Shown: in pieces, positions 35,919 to 48,031 of the stretch
Layout: each line of letters begins with the position of its first letter
Position numbering within the stretch: position 1 is the first letter of the stretch
NCBI GenBank assembly: GCA_019400425.1
Contig: JAFREE010000028.1
Span: forward strand, 124,001 to 188,000
DNA from: Hymenochaete sp. R1
Lineage: Eukaryota > Basidiomycota > Agaricomycetes > Hymenochaetales > Hymenochaetaceae
Length of the DNA stretch: 64,000 nucleotides
Direction of reading: 5' to 3'
Notes under the pieces: model-generated
The model's database searches: none
The model's input: the letters and a program-made list of their open reading frames with translations, nothing else
Told to the model about the DNA's origin: nothing
Program-made: the position numbers and the translations under genes

Positions 35919-38900
35919 CTAGCCCCGAGATTCGTTCAAAACATGCTGTACAACCATCATCTCTTCCGCACTCGTCTGTCCGACAATTTCGTTGAATCCA
36001 TTCCCATTACGTGCTGCGCACTCTTTTATAAACGAGACGAGATGTGCCTAGATTAAGTAATGAGTGAGAATTGATCAACGATGGACCCAAATGGCTAAAA
36101 GAGTGTTAGTTTGCCCACGACGGAAGCGGTACCGCACGTGGGTTCCGCCAAACAAAAGTACGTCGCAAGGTCCAGTGAGGATATAGAGTGTTCTTACCGT
36201 CAAGTCCATCTGAGAAATGGGGTCACTTTTTAGGTCTTCGTCGTCGTTATCATCCGCGGGCATATCCTCGTCAAAGGCTCCTCGAGGTCCAAGCATATCT
36301 TTTGAATAATGAGCTCCTAACAGTTTATTGGGGACAGTGACCGTGTCTTACCGGATAGGAAAGCGATTTCGTCCTTGTTGAGAGGGTTTACTTCGTCATC
36401 ATCTTCCCAGCTCTCATCCTAACGTGTGATTGCGTGCATCAGGCATTGCGCCAAAAAATTGTCCAGTATCACATACCCCGTCATCCGAGTCAGCACCGAC
36501 ACTCCCGGGTTTTGCAGTAATCGTAGCCATGGCAGCTGATTCGCCATTTGAACGCAAGTCGTTGAGAATCAACTTGAGTGCTTTTACAGGGAATGGTATC
36601 TGAGTGAACTGGTGCGGGGCTATTGCACTGATGTTAGATCAAAAATTTGGTCGCGATGGGATTTCGTTCACATACTTTGCTTTGCTCTGGAGCGCGTGAC
36701 TATGACTGATATTGATAAGCCGATCAGATTAAACCATATCTCCAACGAAATACACTTACCATCCTTAGTCGCCTCCGTCACAATCATGTCTCCCTTAACG
36801 GACAGATTCTTTAGGGATGGTCGATCCGAAATCAGCAACTGGCACAAGCCAAGAGTGCTATGTCAGGGAGAAAAATGTGAGATAGAAAGAAGCTAAAGTT
36901 GAGCAGTACTGACCTGACTCGACTCGGCCAGAACCCTTGGAACACCTCAGCATTTTCGCACCACGTCTGGATGAGGACGTCAAGGCCAGATCTTCCATTG
37001 ACATCCATGTTCTCCAACAGTGGAAGGATGGAGTCTCGTTCTGATTGCATGAGGAACGCAAACGGTATGACAAGACTCTGCACAAACGTCGCGGTCTTGG
37101 CGGATATCATCCTGCGAGCCATTGCCTGGAGAAGTTCTGGAAGTACCGAAACAATCCCTGAGTCTGCTTTGCGGAGAAGGTGAATAATGAGGTCTCCGAT
37201 GACGAGACCGCCCGATTCATCTTCGCTCTGTAGAAGTTTTGCAATAACCCCCAGAACTTTATCGATACCACTTTGACCCTCTGGGCTTCGCCATTCCGGT
37301 ATTTGTTTAAAATCTTTCCGTACGATCCATGTTATGCAAAGGATACCATTCTGCATTTAGGAAAGCTTAGCAAACATATATAAGAGAACCGACTTTAAGA
37401 AACCTGTAAATCTTACCTGCAATACATCACGATCTGCAGACTTATCCATGCACTCAAAGAGACAAGGAGCAAGTGTAGCGAAGAACCCATCTCCAAGATT
37501 GTCCTGCGGGGCACCATTTACGAGGCTTGTCGCTAATTCAATTGCAGAGCTTGCAACCCAATAATCGTCTTGTCTGGAACCAGCGATAGCGTTGCACAAA
37601 GTTGGAAGTGATGATCTCACAACAGTATGATAGATGTCGGCGCGAGACGATCCTGCAATAGAAGCAAAAATGTCTGACAGGATCGAAATCAAAATCGGGT
37701 CTGGGAAAGCGTCCATCAGCATATGAAAGTTTCATACAATGTAAGGTGGTTTTCACCTCTGTTATTTTTCACCCATACTTCAAGCATAGCGGTGACGAGC
37801 TGCTCGGCAAGTTCAGGAGTGATCCACGTCGCTCTGCCTACATCCATGATCGAGGACAGGGTTTCAAGCACAAGCGATAACGTATCCTCGGTCGTTGCCA
37901 GCAGGAAAGGCCCCAAATCCTTCGCAATACGCATTGCGCTAGGCAATAATATTGACTGATCCATGCCGGAAGCAAAGCTATATTAAAAAACCGTCAGATA
38001 TAACCTCGTGAAACAGCCCGTCTAGGACAGACTTTTGGATAGCCTTTACTGCGGACACTTTTATTGGTACTCCCGCGCTCTGGTCCTCCAAGACTGTGAT
38101 AGCAGCTGAAATGTATTGGTCGGCCATTTGTGCAGGTAGGAGCTTCGCAAATTGACTGGCAAATACAAAACTACGTCCTTGCAAGAAAGGGCACTCTGAA
38201 AGGTAATAGTAATTAATACAACTTCAAAGGCTTCCTTACTTGTACGGACCTGAAAGTACAAGGAGTTGAGGAATTACGCTTGATAACAAAGACTCGACAT
38301 CGATTGGCTGAGGCTTCCCAAGCTGTTTCTCGTCGTCACAGAAGTCAATAACGGTTTCCGACAACGATCCTAGGCACGCCAATGCTGCTTCAAGTGGCCG
38401 CCACCTACCACAAGCTCAGACAGTTCTCACTCGTAAAGCGTACAAATCTCGTACCAATCAGCATTACCGGAGTCGCGTGAGGCCTGCGATTCTGATACAA
38501 CACGTTTGATGGCTTGTGACAGAGAACCAACTGTCACTGAAGGTTCTCTTTCCATCAGGTTCTATCTTGAGTAAGTAATTTATCTCATTAGAAAATAAGA
38601 GAACTTCAACTGACAGCCAACAGGTCGAGACCGGCAACACGCAAAGAGTAGGACTGAGTTTCGTCATCTTCGTGCGCAACGAAAGCATTCGCATCGTTCC
38701 CCCAGTTTGATTCCTAACAAATATCCCAGTCAGTGAAGTATTGAGTCATTAGCAAGGCATACTCACATCGTCTTCAGTCATCTGCATCCACCCTGAGAGA
38801 GTCACTATGAGTGTCTCCACGTTTGACGCTGTTAACCAAGATTTTGCTCTGCTTCCACGCGTAAGTACGGCGAGGAAGTCAACAACCGGGCAACCAAGCA

Positions 38901-40203
38901 TATGCAGCTCTATGGGGGCATCCTCCTCAGAGGCACTGGGAGGAGTGGCGGTAGAGGAAGATAGATAATAACGGTTGAAGGTAGGAAGGAGAGCTCGGAG
39001 GTGGGCGAGGGCGAAATTGAGGAGATCATCGTAATGTGGAGCCAGAGATTTGGCAAAACCCATTTGAATGGTATCCAAAGCCTGGTCGAAGTTAACATAA
39101 TACTGCTTCATGACTGATGTATGCCCGAAGGTGAGCTCACTTTGAATATTTCTATCCGGATAGCAAGGTTATCCCAAGACTGAACATTTTCGACTTCGGT
39201 CACGGGAGACGCGTTCAGCAGGACTTTGAATGCCTCGATCCAGATTGGCAAGATGGAACTAGTTGCCTCCTTTACTGCTTGAGGATGCTGCTCCTTTACC
39301 ATATACAATGTGGAGACGCATTGTCGGAAAACGGAAACTGCACGAGCTCGCGTCATTGGCGATTGCTAAAGCATACAGTGAGCCGAACACCGAAAGACCT
39401 TGATTCTCCGGGAATCGACTTACTTCAGTTGAGCCAAGGATAGTAAGTAATACTGGTAGTAATTCCCGGAGTACGGGTAGAATTTGATCCTCAGTGAGAT
39501 CTGACTTGATGAACTCGCTGAGAACCTGCATTGACCCATGGGCAGCGTCAAGGGAAGTTGCTGACAACAGGCTAATCAGGTAATTGAGGAGGTTCGGGAA
39601 TTCTTCAGGCCAATCCGAGCTCGCAATTAGGGAAACCGCTTTAGCCTAGAGCATCTTCATTAAGGTCCCACGCGTTGGGTAGCGAAGTGGATGAACGCAC
39701 GCATGCAGATCTAATTTTGCGGTTAGGGTCTGAAAGACCGCGTAATAAGGTTTCTCGAACTTGAGATTTGACCTTTTCAAAGAAAAATTTGAGTACATGT
39801 TAGAGACATATTCGAGCAGCATACCTCCGCCGACGGCGCTTGCCCTTTGAACTTTGGGAAGAACGGAGACCACCTTTCATTGACATACTTGTTACAAAAC
39901 AGAATGGCCGCAGAGTGATTATGGAATAACTATAAGCATATATGCATGCTTTGAAAGAGGAGCACCACTTATCTGTCTTAGTGCAACGTCAACGTCTTGC
40001 GCTAGTGCAATGGAGGACAACGCCAAAGCCGATTCTATGTTACCAAACGGACGCGTTCTTTCAGCACTTCATAGACTCGATGATCGCGATGGAAGCATAC
40101 CTGGATTCGCCAAGAGCCCACCAAGCTTGAGCTCAGCGCTCATACGCACATTTGGATCGCTCTCAAGCGACGCAGAGAGACAGTGAAGAATTTCAGCGTT
40201 CAT
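35919..40203 (-). CDS. KAP114: importin-9 / karyopherin Kap114
   Basis: Beta-karyopherin that imports histones, TBP and ribosomal proteins. Exon 1 gives MNAEILHCLSASLESDPNVR, then AELKLGGLLANPG, the importin-beta N-terminal repeat. More than a dozen short introns follow. HEAT-repeat segments include MLMDAFPDPILISILSDIFA, LLQSEDESGGLVIGDLIIHL and LPELLQAMARRMISAKTATF. The C-terminus has an acidic loop (DEDMPADDNDDEDLKSDPIS) typical of importin-9/Kap114. The last exon is HLVSFIKECAARNGNGFNEI, and the protein ends LNESRG. About 1,050 residues. Divergent from the RS-rich protein gene by 175 bp. Individual splice sites in the middle were not all resolved. Confidence 0.88.
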
Positions 40204-40378
40204 GGTGGTCCTCGCGTGCCAGTGAATGGAATGGGGCAAAGGTCAAGGAGCGCGTTTTAATTCGCGTTCTGAATCGCGTTCGTTTCTGGCAGGTGTATCC
40301 CACGCTGCCACCATTGCAGGAAGGCGAAGGCGGATCAACATCTCAGAGAGCTACCAGCAGCAATTCTTCTTGTTAGTC

Positions 40379-41837
40379 ATGGCGCCCAACTCGCTCGACT
40401 CTGTCGTTTCTAGCCTTGTCAGAGCATCTATGGGAGCGGCCGTCTCGAGCTCTGTCACTGATGAAGAGCTTGATCGTCATGTCGCGGATCTCATCTTGAA
40501 AGAAGCAAAACAGAAAGCAGAACGATACTCAGAGCAAGGAGTGCGCGCATATCTTCCAGATACTGAGTGAGTAATCTAACTTTGTATTTAGCCAAATTAT
40601 TTTCTAAGTGGCACTTTTATATAGACGTGATGGTAATCAGCCGCGGACAAACAAAAGATTCCTGTCTAATATCATCCGGAACACAGATGAGCACAACAAG
40701 GCTGTGCTCAAAGCTCAGGCCGATACAATCATGGAAGCCAGGAGAGAAAAGGAAGAGCAGGAAAGGAAGGAGCGTAGAGCTCGAGCCGCAGAAGCGACCG
40801 ATGCAGAACGCATCAGACGTTTAATGGGCGGGTCATCTTGCAGGGACAATAATTGGGACAGACATCTTGAAAGCAAACGGAGACGAAGAAGTAGAGATTC
40901 GCGTGCAGTCGATGGCGACGACAAAGGACGTCGTGATCCCAATGAACGCGAACACAGGAAGCGAAGGCATCGGTCCCGTTCCCACTCTCAAGACCGCGAC
41001 GACAATAAAGATTCAAGCAGGAAGAGAGGATACCGCGAAAGCGAAGAAAGCTCCCGAAATTATAGGCGGCGCCGTCAGCTCTCAAGATCGAAGTCACCTA
41101 AAGACGACAAGAGGAAGTCACGACGGAAAGAAAAACATTTGCCCAGACTAGATTCGCGGCGCCCTTCTGTCGAACGGCTGGAGAGAATCAAAGGAAAGGG
41201 CAATGAAATGCATCAAGACCATCCAACTTCAACCAGAGCATCACCTTCCAGGGCTCTTGAAGAACGTGATTCGGACTCCGAAGTTGCGAAACGAAAAGCA
41301 AAACCATCTGAACCTTCGAGTCGCGTAAGGTCTCCTCCAGACCTCTCTACCCAATTCCAAGCTCGCAAAGCTAGGGAAGCCTCGCCCCCTCCACCCGAAT
41401 CACCAACTCTCTCCGAAGAAGAGGATATTGAACGTCTACGACCTCGACGACGACGACGACGAGCCTCTCCAAAACGTGACGCGTCAGATCCACATGGTGA
41501 AGCAGCGGTATCGAAAATGGACAAGTATTTCGAACCCTCATACGACCCACGCCTCGATGCTGGACCCATGACGATCCCAGAAATTCCGTCAACTGGGCTC
41601 GTAGATGGCGCGGACTTCGAAAGTTGGGAGGCTATGCTTGACGTCATACGGCAGAGAAGGGAATACAAGGCTGAGCAGAGGCGGCTCGAAAAAGCTGGAT
41701 TGCTGCTGAATGGGAAGGAAAAGGAAAAGAAGGAGTCGGAGGCTTGGACTATGAACCCTGGGTCAAGTGTCATGGACATCAAATATTCTAAACGTGGTAC
41801 TGTCAGAGAGTGGGACTTAGGAAAGGAGGCTTTCTAA
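40379..41837 (+). CDS. conserved RS/RE-rich nuclear protein, function unknown
   Basis: 466 residues in two exons (40379-40566 and 40625-41837; intron GTGAGT...TATATAG). The N-terminal ~60 residues are an ordered helical stretch. Then comes NKRFLSNIIRNTDEHNKAVL, which looks like a conserved short motif, and a Glu/Arg coiled coil with RRARAAEATDAERIRRLMGG. Residues ~100-290 are a low-complexity Arg/Ser/Asp/Glu domain (SRSKSPKDDKRKSRRKEK and a run of RRRRR), as in splicing-associated proteins. The C-terminus is ordered again (YDPRLDAGPMTIPEIPST, WEAMLDVIRQRREYKAEQRR). I do not recognise the family; a role in pre-mRNA processing is only suggested by the RS composition. Confidence 0.82.
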
Positions 41838-41986
41838 AATTCTGGACACTCATACACATCTTTCTCTGGAATTTGTTTACACCGTTACATTGCAATGCAT
41901 TTCAATAGAGTATCACAGCATGAAGTACACATGCGATCAAAGACAACAACGGCGATGGCAGCCAGCAAAAGTAAAGCAGGACATGA

Positions 41987-44616
41987 TCACTTCCGCCTCG
42001 ACACTTTCTGTTTCCGTTCCTTATCCGTCACGGGCTTGCCCTTTGCACGATTGCGATTCTTGTTCTTGACATTTGCAGAATCAAAGAAGTTCGTGGCTTT
42101 CCTCTGTCGAAGGTGTCGAGACGTTAATACATTAGCAGCAGGTACAAATGAGCTTACCTTATTGGTGGTCATACGGGGTTCCTTGGGCCTATGTTTCCGC
42201 CTATCCAAAGAATCCTCATCGAAGTCATCGACATTGTTATCTCCTTCGTCCGCATTCTCTGACAATGCCTCTTGAGCGTCGTCATCGGATTCATCATCAT
42301 CAACAACGGTGACATCGACTTCGTCACTCTTGTCCTCAGTAAAAACGTCGCCCCAAGAAATCTCAGCTTCGCTTCCATCATGTTCTTCCGCAATGTCACC
42401 GTCCTCCTGCTCTTCGTCGTCGTCGCCGAAACCAGACCACTCATTACCATCTTCGCTCCCAAGTAGCTGGGTTTCTTCCACAGGTCTAACATCCTCTCCA
42501 ACAAACGTATTCTTCTGAATGATGCCGCCCAGCTTTTGCGTGACGCCGGGTACAAACTCCTTTGCTTTAGCCTTGGCCTTCTCTTTCTTGCGTTTCTCCT
42601 CCTCCTTCTGATTCAGCTCTTCAGACCGCTCTGGCGGCGGAACGAAGAACGGTATCCGACCGCGTACCCAATCGCTTAGAATAATCCGCGCAACACCCTC
42701 GATGTCTGGCTCGCCACCTTTGAGCAAACGGCCCTTCATGCGAGCGAGCTTATCCAGGAAATCTTCCGGTTCCCATGTTTCGCTAGGATCGTTCTCATTA
42801 GGAAGGGGGACGCCGTATGTACGTGATAGATAAAGCGGCTTGACACGTTTCATTAGGGTTGGAACGTGGTCGGAGGGGGTTGGGAGAGCCTCGACGCGTA
42901 CAACGCCTTTGAGGACGGTTGAGGTCAATGAGTCATTGGCGGAAGAGGGTACAACACCGGGGCAGTCCACGAGGTAAATTCGCTTAGTCAAGGTGATGTA
43001 TTGCCAGACCTTCGTTTCGCCAGGAATGGGGGCCACTTTGCAAACTTTACCGCTTTTCAGGGTATTGATGACGCTGCTCTTTCCAACATTTGGGTATCCG
43101 ACAAAGCCCACGGAGATTTGTTTCTTGTCAGAATGGAGCTGGGCGAACTGGCGGAGGAGTTGAATGAGGGACCCTTTACCGAATGAATGGTTCGGTGAGG
43201 CATGAAAGGCAAGTGTTGGGTACCTTGGGGTAAGGTATTGGATGTATCGAGCCTGTGTGCCGAGGAAAAGTTAGTTATTGAAAGATGCGTTTACTGATAT
43301 AAAAAAAAGAAATAACACTATTCTTGAATTTGTATGTCTCCGAACTAAGAACAGAACTGGCGTGAAAACAAATCGTTCTGTTCAACTCTACGAAGACTGG
43401 CTGGTTCACTTCACCGGTGTCCCCCAGGTATCATAACGAAACCTGAAGGCAGTGTCATGGACCAAATTGATCTTCCACGGACGTAACAGTCTCTGCTGTA
43501 GGATTCCACGGTGGGCCAGCAGAGGACTTGACAAAGTCCGTGGTGCTCGGATAGAACATGAAAGTCGGACTCACTGTTACCCAGCTTGGCACTAAATCAC
43601 ACTTGTTAATGATTAATACGACCTGCTTGTGCGCCTTCTCTTTTCGAATGAAATCCAACACGCTTTCACACATTGTTCCAAACGGGTCTCTTGCGTCCAA
43701 AACATGAAGGATGACGTCTGACGAATCGATGACTTTGTATAACTCTCCGTAGATCCGTTTTGAGGTACCCTTGAAGTATATGGGTTCGATATGGTTAGAG
43801 TGAGTCGCAGGCATTGGTGCCTCCGTTTCAACGGTATCTGTAAAGCGGTTCAGTGAAATTAATCATCTGTGACAGCCAAAGAAACATGCCTGTCGGTTCC
43901 AATGCCTTGCTTTCCGAATCTTGTTCCAATTTCTCAGCTGCTTCCGCGCTTGCCTTCCCTAGCTCCTCGAAATTGCCGACATCAAGCCTGGGCTTCTTTC
44001 GCTGCGCTCTTGGACCAAATGTATCATTGAATGGCTCCGATTCGACGATATGAGAACGCTAGAAGCTAAGGCGTGAGAGGAGCTCGGATTGCAGAATGAA
44101 ATATGTCACACTTTCTGAGCATGTGGGTTCTTAGTCTCATCAATAAATGCCATAGGGAGCTTGTTTTTCCTCAATAGCACCGAGTACGGGTCGTGCGTCT
44201 TCGCTGTTAAGCTTGTCCTAAAATGGTCCAAAGCATTCTGCGATATTACCCTGGTATTTCCTGTGACAGAGTGAAAGACAGTCAATATACATTGCTTGAA
44301 GAAAATTTCAAGCATAGATGCTCACGATCGAGCTGGGGCACGAGCGGGGGTGGACAACGTGGTACGCACCGAACCAGCGTCTGTCAGGCTGTACTCTTCC
44401 AGGAGTCGTCTCTGCTTCGGTTTTCTGGAATGCTGCTGCCTGTACGACCTTGCCATCCCGACCATAGACGGGCTTGCCGCCGTTCATCATTTTATTCTTC
44501 TTGACCTTCTTCGCATCGTGGTAGAAGTTTTCGCCCTTCACTTTCTTCCCGAAGGCCTCCTTGGAGGACGAAGAGCGCACCTTGGAAGATGTCGAGGCCT
44601 TCTTGGCATTAACCAT
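41987..44616 (-). CDS. NOG2: nucleolar GTP-binding protein 2 (Nog2/GNL2)
   Basis: Circularly permuted GTPase placeholder on pre-60S particles at the Nmd3 site. N-terminal NGP1NT domain: [79 protein letters not shown]. The GTPase motifs appear in the permuted order: [14 protein letters not shown]4 [10 protein letters not shown]1 [20 protein letters not shown], and G3 DCPGVVP. Then [20 protein letters not shown] and [20 protein letters not shown]. The C-terminus is acidic then basic and ends KQKVSRRK, after a short intron at TTNK|RKATNFF. About 700 residues. One intron (43574-43253) is 322 nt, far above the local norm. Convergent with the RS-rich gene. Confidence 0.93.
43253..43574 (-). other. 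NOG2: 322-nt intron in NOG2
   Basis: Splits WVT from ARYIQYLTP. Donor GTGAGT, acceptor CACACAG. The first ~110 nt stay open in the exon frame, so intron retention would add about 39 residues before a stop. No snoRNA or mobile element is recognised inside. Confidence 0.6.
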
Positions 44617-44946
44617 AGTTGAGAGAAGATACTGATATGGTGTCGAGGTTTATCGTCAAGCGTCGAGGAAGTTCAGACACTGAAAGTTGAGTTTTGTTTG
44701 TATTTATTTGCTTCAATTTGAGGCCGTGGGAATAGGGCACTTATGAAGATTCGCACTTTCCTCTGCCTCCGCTTTGAACTCGATTTCAAGACAAGACCGT
44801 AGCCAGGGCCTGTTTCAATTTCTAATGTACATGTGGACAAAACTCATTCGATTTATCCTAGAGAAGCGTATCGAAAATCGGCATATTGTCTTGCGGCGCG
44901 GCATTCGGATCGCTGTTAGCTTGTTAAGCTCTCACTGCTAGTGGTA
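44617..44946. other. NOG2 upstream / amidohydrolase downstream flank
   Basis: 330 bp between two minus-strand genes. It presumably holds the NOG2 promoter and the amidohydrolase 3' UTR. No coding signal. Confidence 0.45.
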
Positions 44947-47536
44947 CTAATAGCAGTAGCAAAACGGTACGCCTTTCGACTTGTAAATCCTTCCAGATTT
45001 CATCACGAATGCTACGTTGTCTGCCGTTACCGCCTCTTCGAACTCCTTTTCAAGATCTTTGGTAGTCGCGACTATGTCTGCCGCAAAGCCCTTTCGTATG
45101 GCTCCAAAAGGCATATCGTTGTCGCCAGCCGCGGCCCTTGTATCTTGCAATTCTTCGACCTTTTTGAGTCTCTCTTCCCCTTCCGTCCCTTCCCATTCTC
45201 TCGAGCGAACACATTCCCACCCGCCCAACGTCGCCCACCGTAGCACCTGCTTTGGATCAGCACCGAATCGTACCATGAGTATCAATTCGAGTGAGTTGTC
45301 GCCATGCTTAAAGGTGCCCGTATCTCCTCCGCATGCGATTTTCACACCATACCGTATCGCCTTCTGAAACTAGGGCACAAAAGTCGATCAGGGTCTCGTC
45401 GTGCTTGGTCGGTATGAAAGAGTCACACATACTGTTTCTTGTACCTGGGACAACCGCTCTTTCATGCCTAACGCATGATAGACAGAAAGCGTCGGAACCC
45501 AAATCACCCCCTTCTTTGCCATCCGTGCTAGTAATGCGTCGTCGTTCATGTCATACCCATGCTCAATCGTATCAATTCCCAGGTCTACGACGGTGCTAAT
45601 GGCGCCTGTTGCAGAAGCATGGGCAGCAACCTTCACTCCAAGTTGATGAGCGGTATCTATTATGGCTTTGAGCTCGTCTGCGTGAAATGTAGCGATGCTT
45701 AATGATGCTGTTCGCTTAGACACGTCGATAAGGCGTGAGCGGTACCGGTAGTCTAATCATATGTATGTATGTCGCAATTTAACTTGACATCCCTACTTCT
45801 TGAGGTGAAGGGAACGAACTCACCTGCGTATATCTAGGCATGGGCACTTAAACAGCTCTCATTGAGGTGTTCATCGATGAGAAGACCCACCTTGATCCAA
45901 TCAGCCCCAGCCCCAACTTGCCTAGTTTTGCAGGTACGTTCACTTGGTTTGATATACACAGAGGGATAGCCTCACCTCCTCGTAGCCTTCCGGCATTCCT
46001 CCACTTCATCACACACCTCAGCCCCAGTTATCCCTTCGATGCCTTCCTGGTTAACATTCAACCGTCCTTTAGGTCCTAGAATTCCACAGCGCCATCAACA
46101 ATTCATAAGCAAGAACCCATGTATTCTCGCGGGAGAGCCAAGCACTAAAAAATGGAAGAGCACAAAAAGCCTCGGTCGCACTTGGAGTTCTTCCGATTTA
46201 ACTTTCCCTCGAAGGACTCCTCGCACTCCCTTGCCGCAAAAGTATGCTTGGCCACATTCAGAAATGTGGAAGTAGAAAAATTTAGGCGTGCATTGAACGG
46301 ACTTGGTATGACTTACCGTAGCTTCCTGTCGGCACGAGAGCCCTGTTCGCACAAAAGTAGCGGGGACCTGGAGAGAGTGCGTTCACTCCGGAAAGGCACT
46401 TTCGAAGTGCAATGTCGGCGTCGCCCGCACCTTCAGTTCCTAGATCCCTGTATACGGCGGTCAATGACCTCTGTATGAGAAAAAGTACTTCCGTTGACCA
46501 AAAGTATTAATTCAAAGCGCTGTTTATATTTTCACAGCATAAAAAGTCAATTCATGGCCGCAAGATTCCGAGAGCCGAGCGATCGTTCGCGCACCACCAC
46601 TACTCTTAGCACGGACCGAGCCGAAACCCATACAAGCATTGGACAATCTTAGAGGCAGTAAGATTATGACGAACCTTACTGTCGTAAACCCTGCGAGAAG
46701 AGTTTCCCGAGCATGGTTCACTGCGCGCACGGTACGTTCTACGAGTGGTTCTTTCGTCACTTGGTCGTCCCACGACGTTTCCGAATACGGGTGGAGGAAG
46801 ACTGTAATGAAGGTTAATAAGTACTCCCTGGTACCAAACATCCGGGCTCTCAAGTCTGCATCTGTGAGGTTTCGCGTAAACCCCAAGCCAGAGGACACCG
46901 CCAATACATCACGCATGCATTTTCGACGGGAGCCACAATATAAACATATATAAATAAACCATTTACTCAACGATGCACATGAACATCCACGAAACCCGGC
47001 AAGACCGTCGCCTTAGTCAAATCAACGATTTCAACTTCGACTCCGACTTCCTTGTCCGCTTTTAGATCTTGTTGTCCCTCCGTGGTTTTATTTGTGTTCG
47101 TGACGATGCTTGGTCCGTGTCCAACTCCTCCTCCGGCATCGGCAGGAGTGCAGGTAGTGGATGTATAATCAGAGTTAACGCGATCCCGCACGGAGGTGAT
47201 GAGCCCTGAGCTTGGGTCGACAGTGATGGTCTGGTCGGTTACGAAGGCGAGTGTGTGGGGATCGAATAGTTTCCCTGCAAGGATTCTAATCATCCTCTTT
47301 GAAATCGAACCCGCCGCCTCGATGTCCTCCTTGTCCGCACTCTCATGAGACGATCCAGATTCATGCCAAGCGCTGGCGTCTTCATTTCCATCGATACCGG
47401 TACCCTGTTGTGGACTTGACCAATGTCGCACGACCCTCCCAGGTTGAGAGTTGTTGTTATCGTTGGCTCTGGTCAGCATGCGGATGCGCGAGCTCGTCGG
47501 GAGTTGCATTTCGACCGTGCGTGCGTCTGTTGTCAC
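44947..47536 (-). CDS. metal-dependent amidohydrolase (imidazolonepropionase / prolidase-like)
   Basis: TIM-barrel hydrolase of cyclic or peptide amide bonds; exact substrate unknown. The N-terminal ~70 residues are variable and low-complexity. A beta-sandwich strand region follows (RMIRILAGKLFDPHTLAFVT). The metal ligands are all present: VLPGFVDVHVH (HxH); WIKIYADYRYRSR (bridging Lys, assembled by splicing); VAAHASATG (His); IEHGYD (His); and CGGDTGTFKHGDNSLEL (Asp). GPRYFCANRALVPTGSYG is also typical. The C-terminus RKGFAADIVATTKDLEKEF is the classic closing strand. An insert TTCTPADAGGGVGHG...QDLKAD splits the first strands and is probably a loop. Several short exons, including one of 10 nt at 45824-45833. 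No close pathway partner lies nearby. Confidence 0.85.
45824..45833 (-). other. 10-nt microexon of the amidohydrolase gene
   Basis: The sequence ATATACGCAG lies between acceptor CCTAG and donor GTGAGT. It supplies Ile-Tyr-Ala and the first base of Asp, restoring WIK-IYA-DYR. Flanking introns are 57 nt (45834-45890) and 71 nt (45753-45823). Confidence 0.75.
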
Positions 47537-47684
47537 AGACTATCCTAACAAGTCACCACAGTGCCAATGCCAGTTGCCCCTTTCCAACGGCAGTCGGGAG
47601 GCTCAATGTTGTAAACTGCGAACAAGTGCCAGTGCACGTCGCAAGAAGCAACGCTACTACCCTTAGTCGTCCAACGTCATGATC

Positions 47685-47915
47685 TCAATGATGGTCCCCG
47701 AAAGACTCCGACTCAATACAATCCCTGCTCTCGTTTCCCACCGTAATCTCGGGCCTTCCGACTTGTGAGAACTTCAACACGAAATAGTTGTAGTCGGGTT
47801 TGAAGCCAGACTTGAGTTCAACTTCCACGACTTTAATCCCACGCATGGCGGTGCTCGTAGCTGCTGCGACTGCGGTACCAACACGGTAAAGATGAAATGA
47901 TACTATCACTGGCAT
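47685..47915 (-). CDS. small hypothetical protein or terminal exon (76 aa)
   Basis: ATG at 47915 gives MPVIVSFHLYRVGTAVAAAT, continues with MRGIKVVEVELKSGFKPDYN and FVLKFSQVGRPEITVGNESR, and ends SFGDHH. The alternating hydrophobic/charged pattern resembles a real beta-rich fold. No family recognised. It might be the last exon of a gene starting further upstream (minus strand); the ATG may be internal. It weakly resembles the end of the next candidate. Confidence 0.3.
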   Translation of the reverse strand: MPVIVSFHLYRVGTAVAAATSTAMRGIKVVEVELKSGFKPDYNYFVLKFSQVGRPEITVGNESRDCIESESFGDHH

Positions 47916-48031
47916 TACGATTGTTACTGACCCTCGACCCTCTATTCCCCTCAAAACCCCTACATGACTCCAAAGACCCGAATCCCCTATTCAATCCCTC
48001 CATTTCCTCAGAAAGATTTCATTTTATTGAC

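Noticed and set aside
41213..41782. 189-codon Ser-rich minus-strand ORF
   Set aside because: Antisense shadow of the Arg/Glu-rich domain of the RS protein; Ser runs are the complement of Arg/Glu codons.
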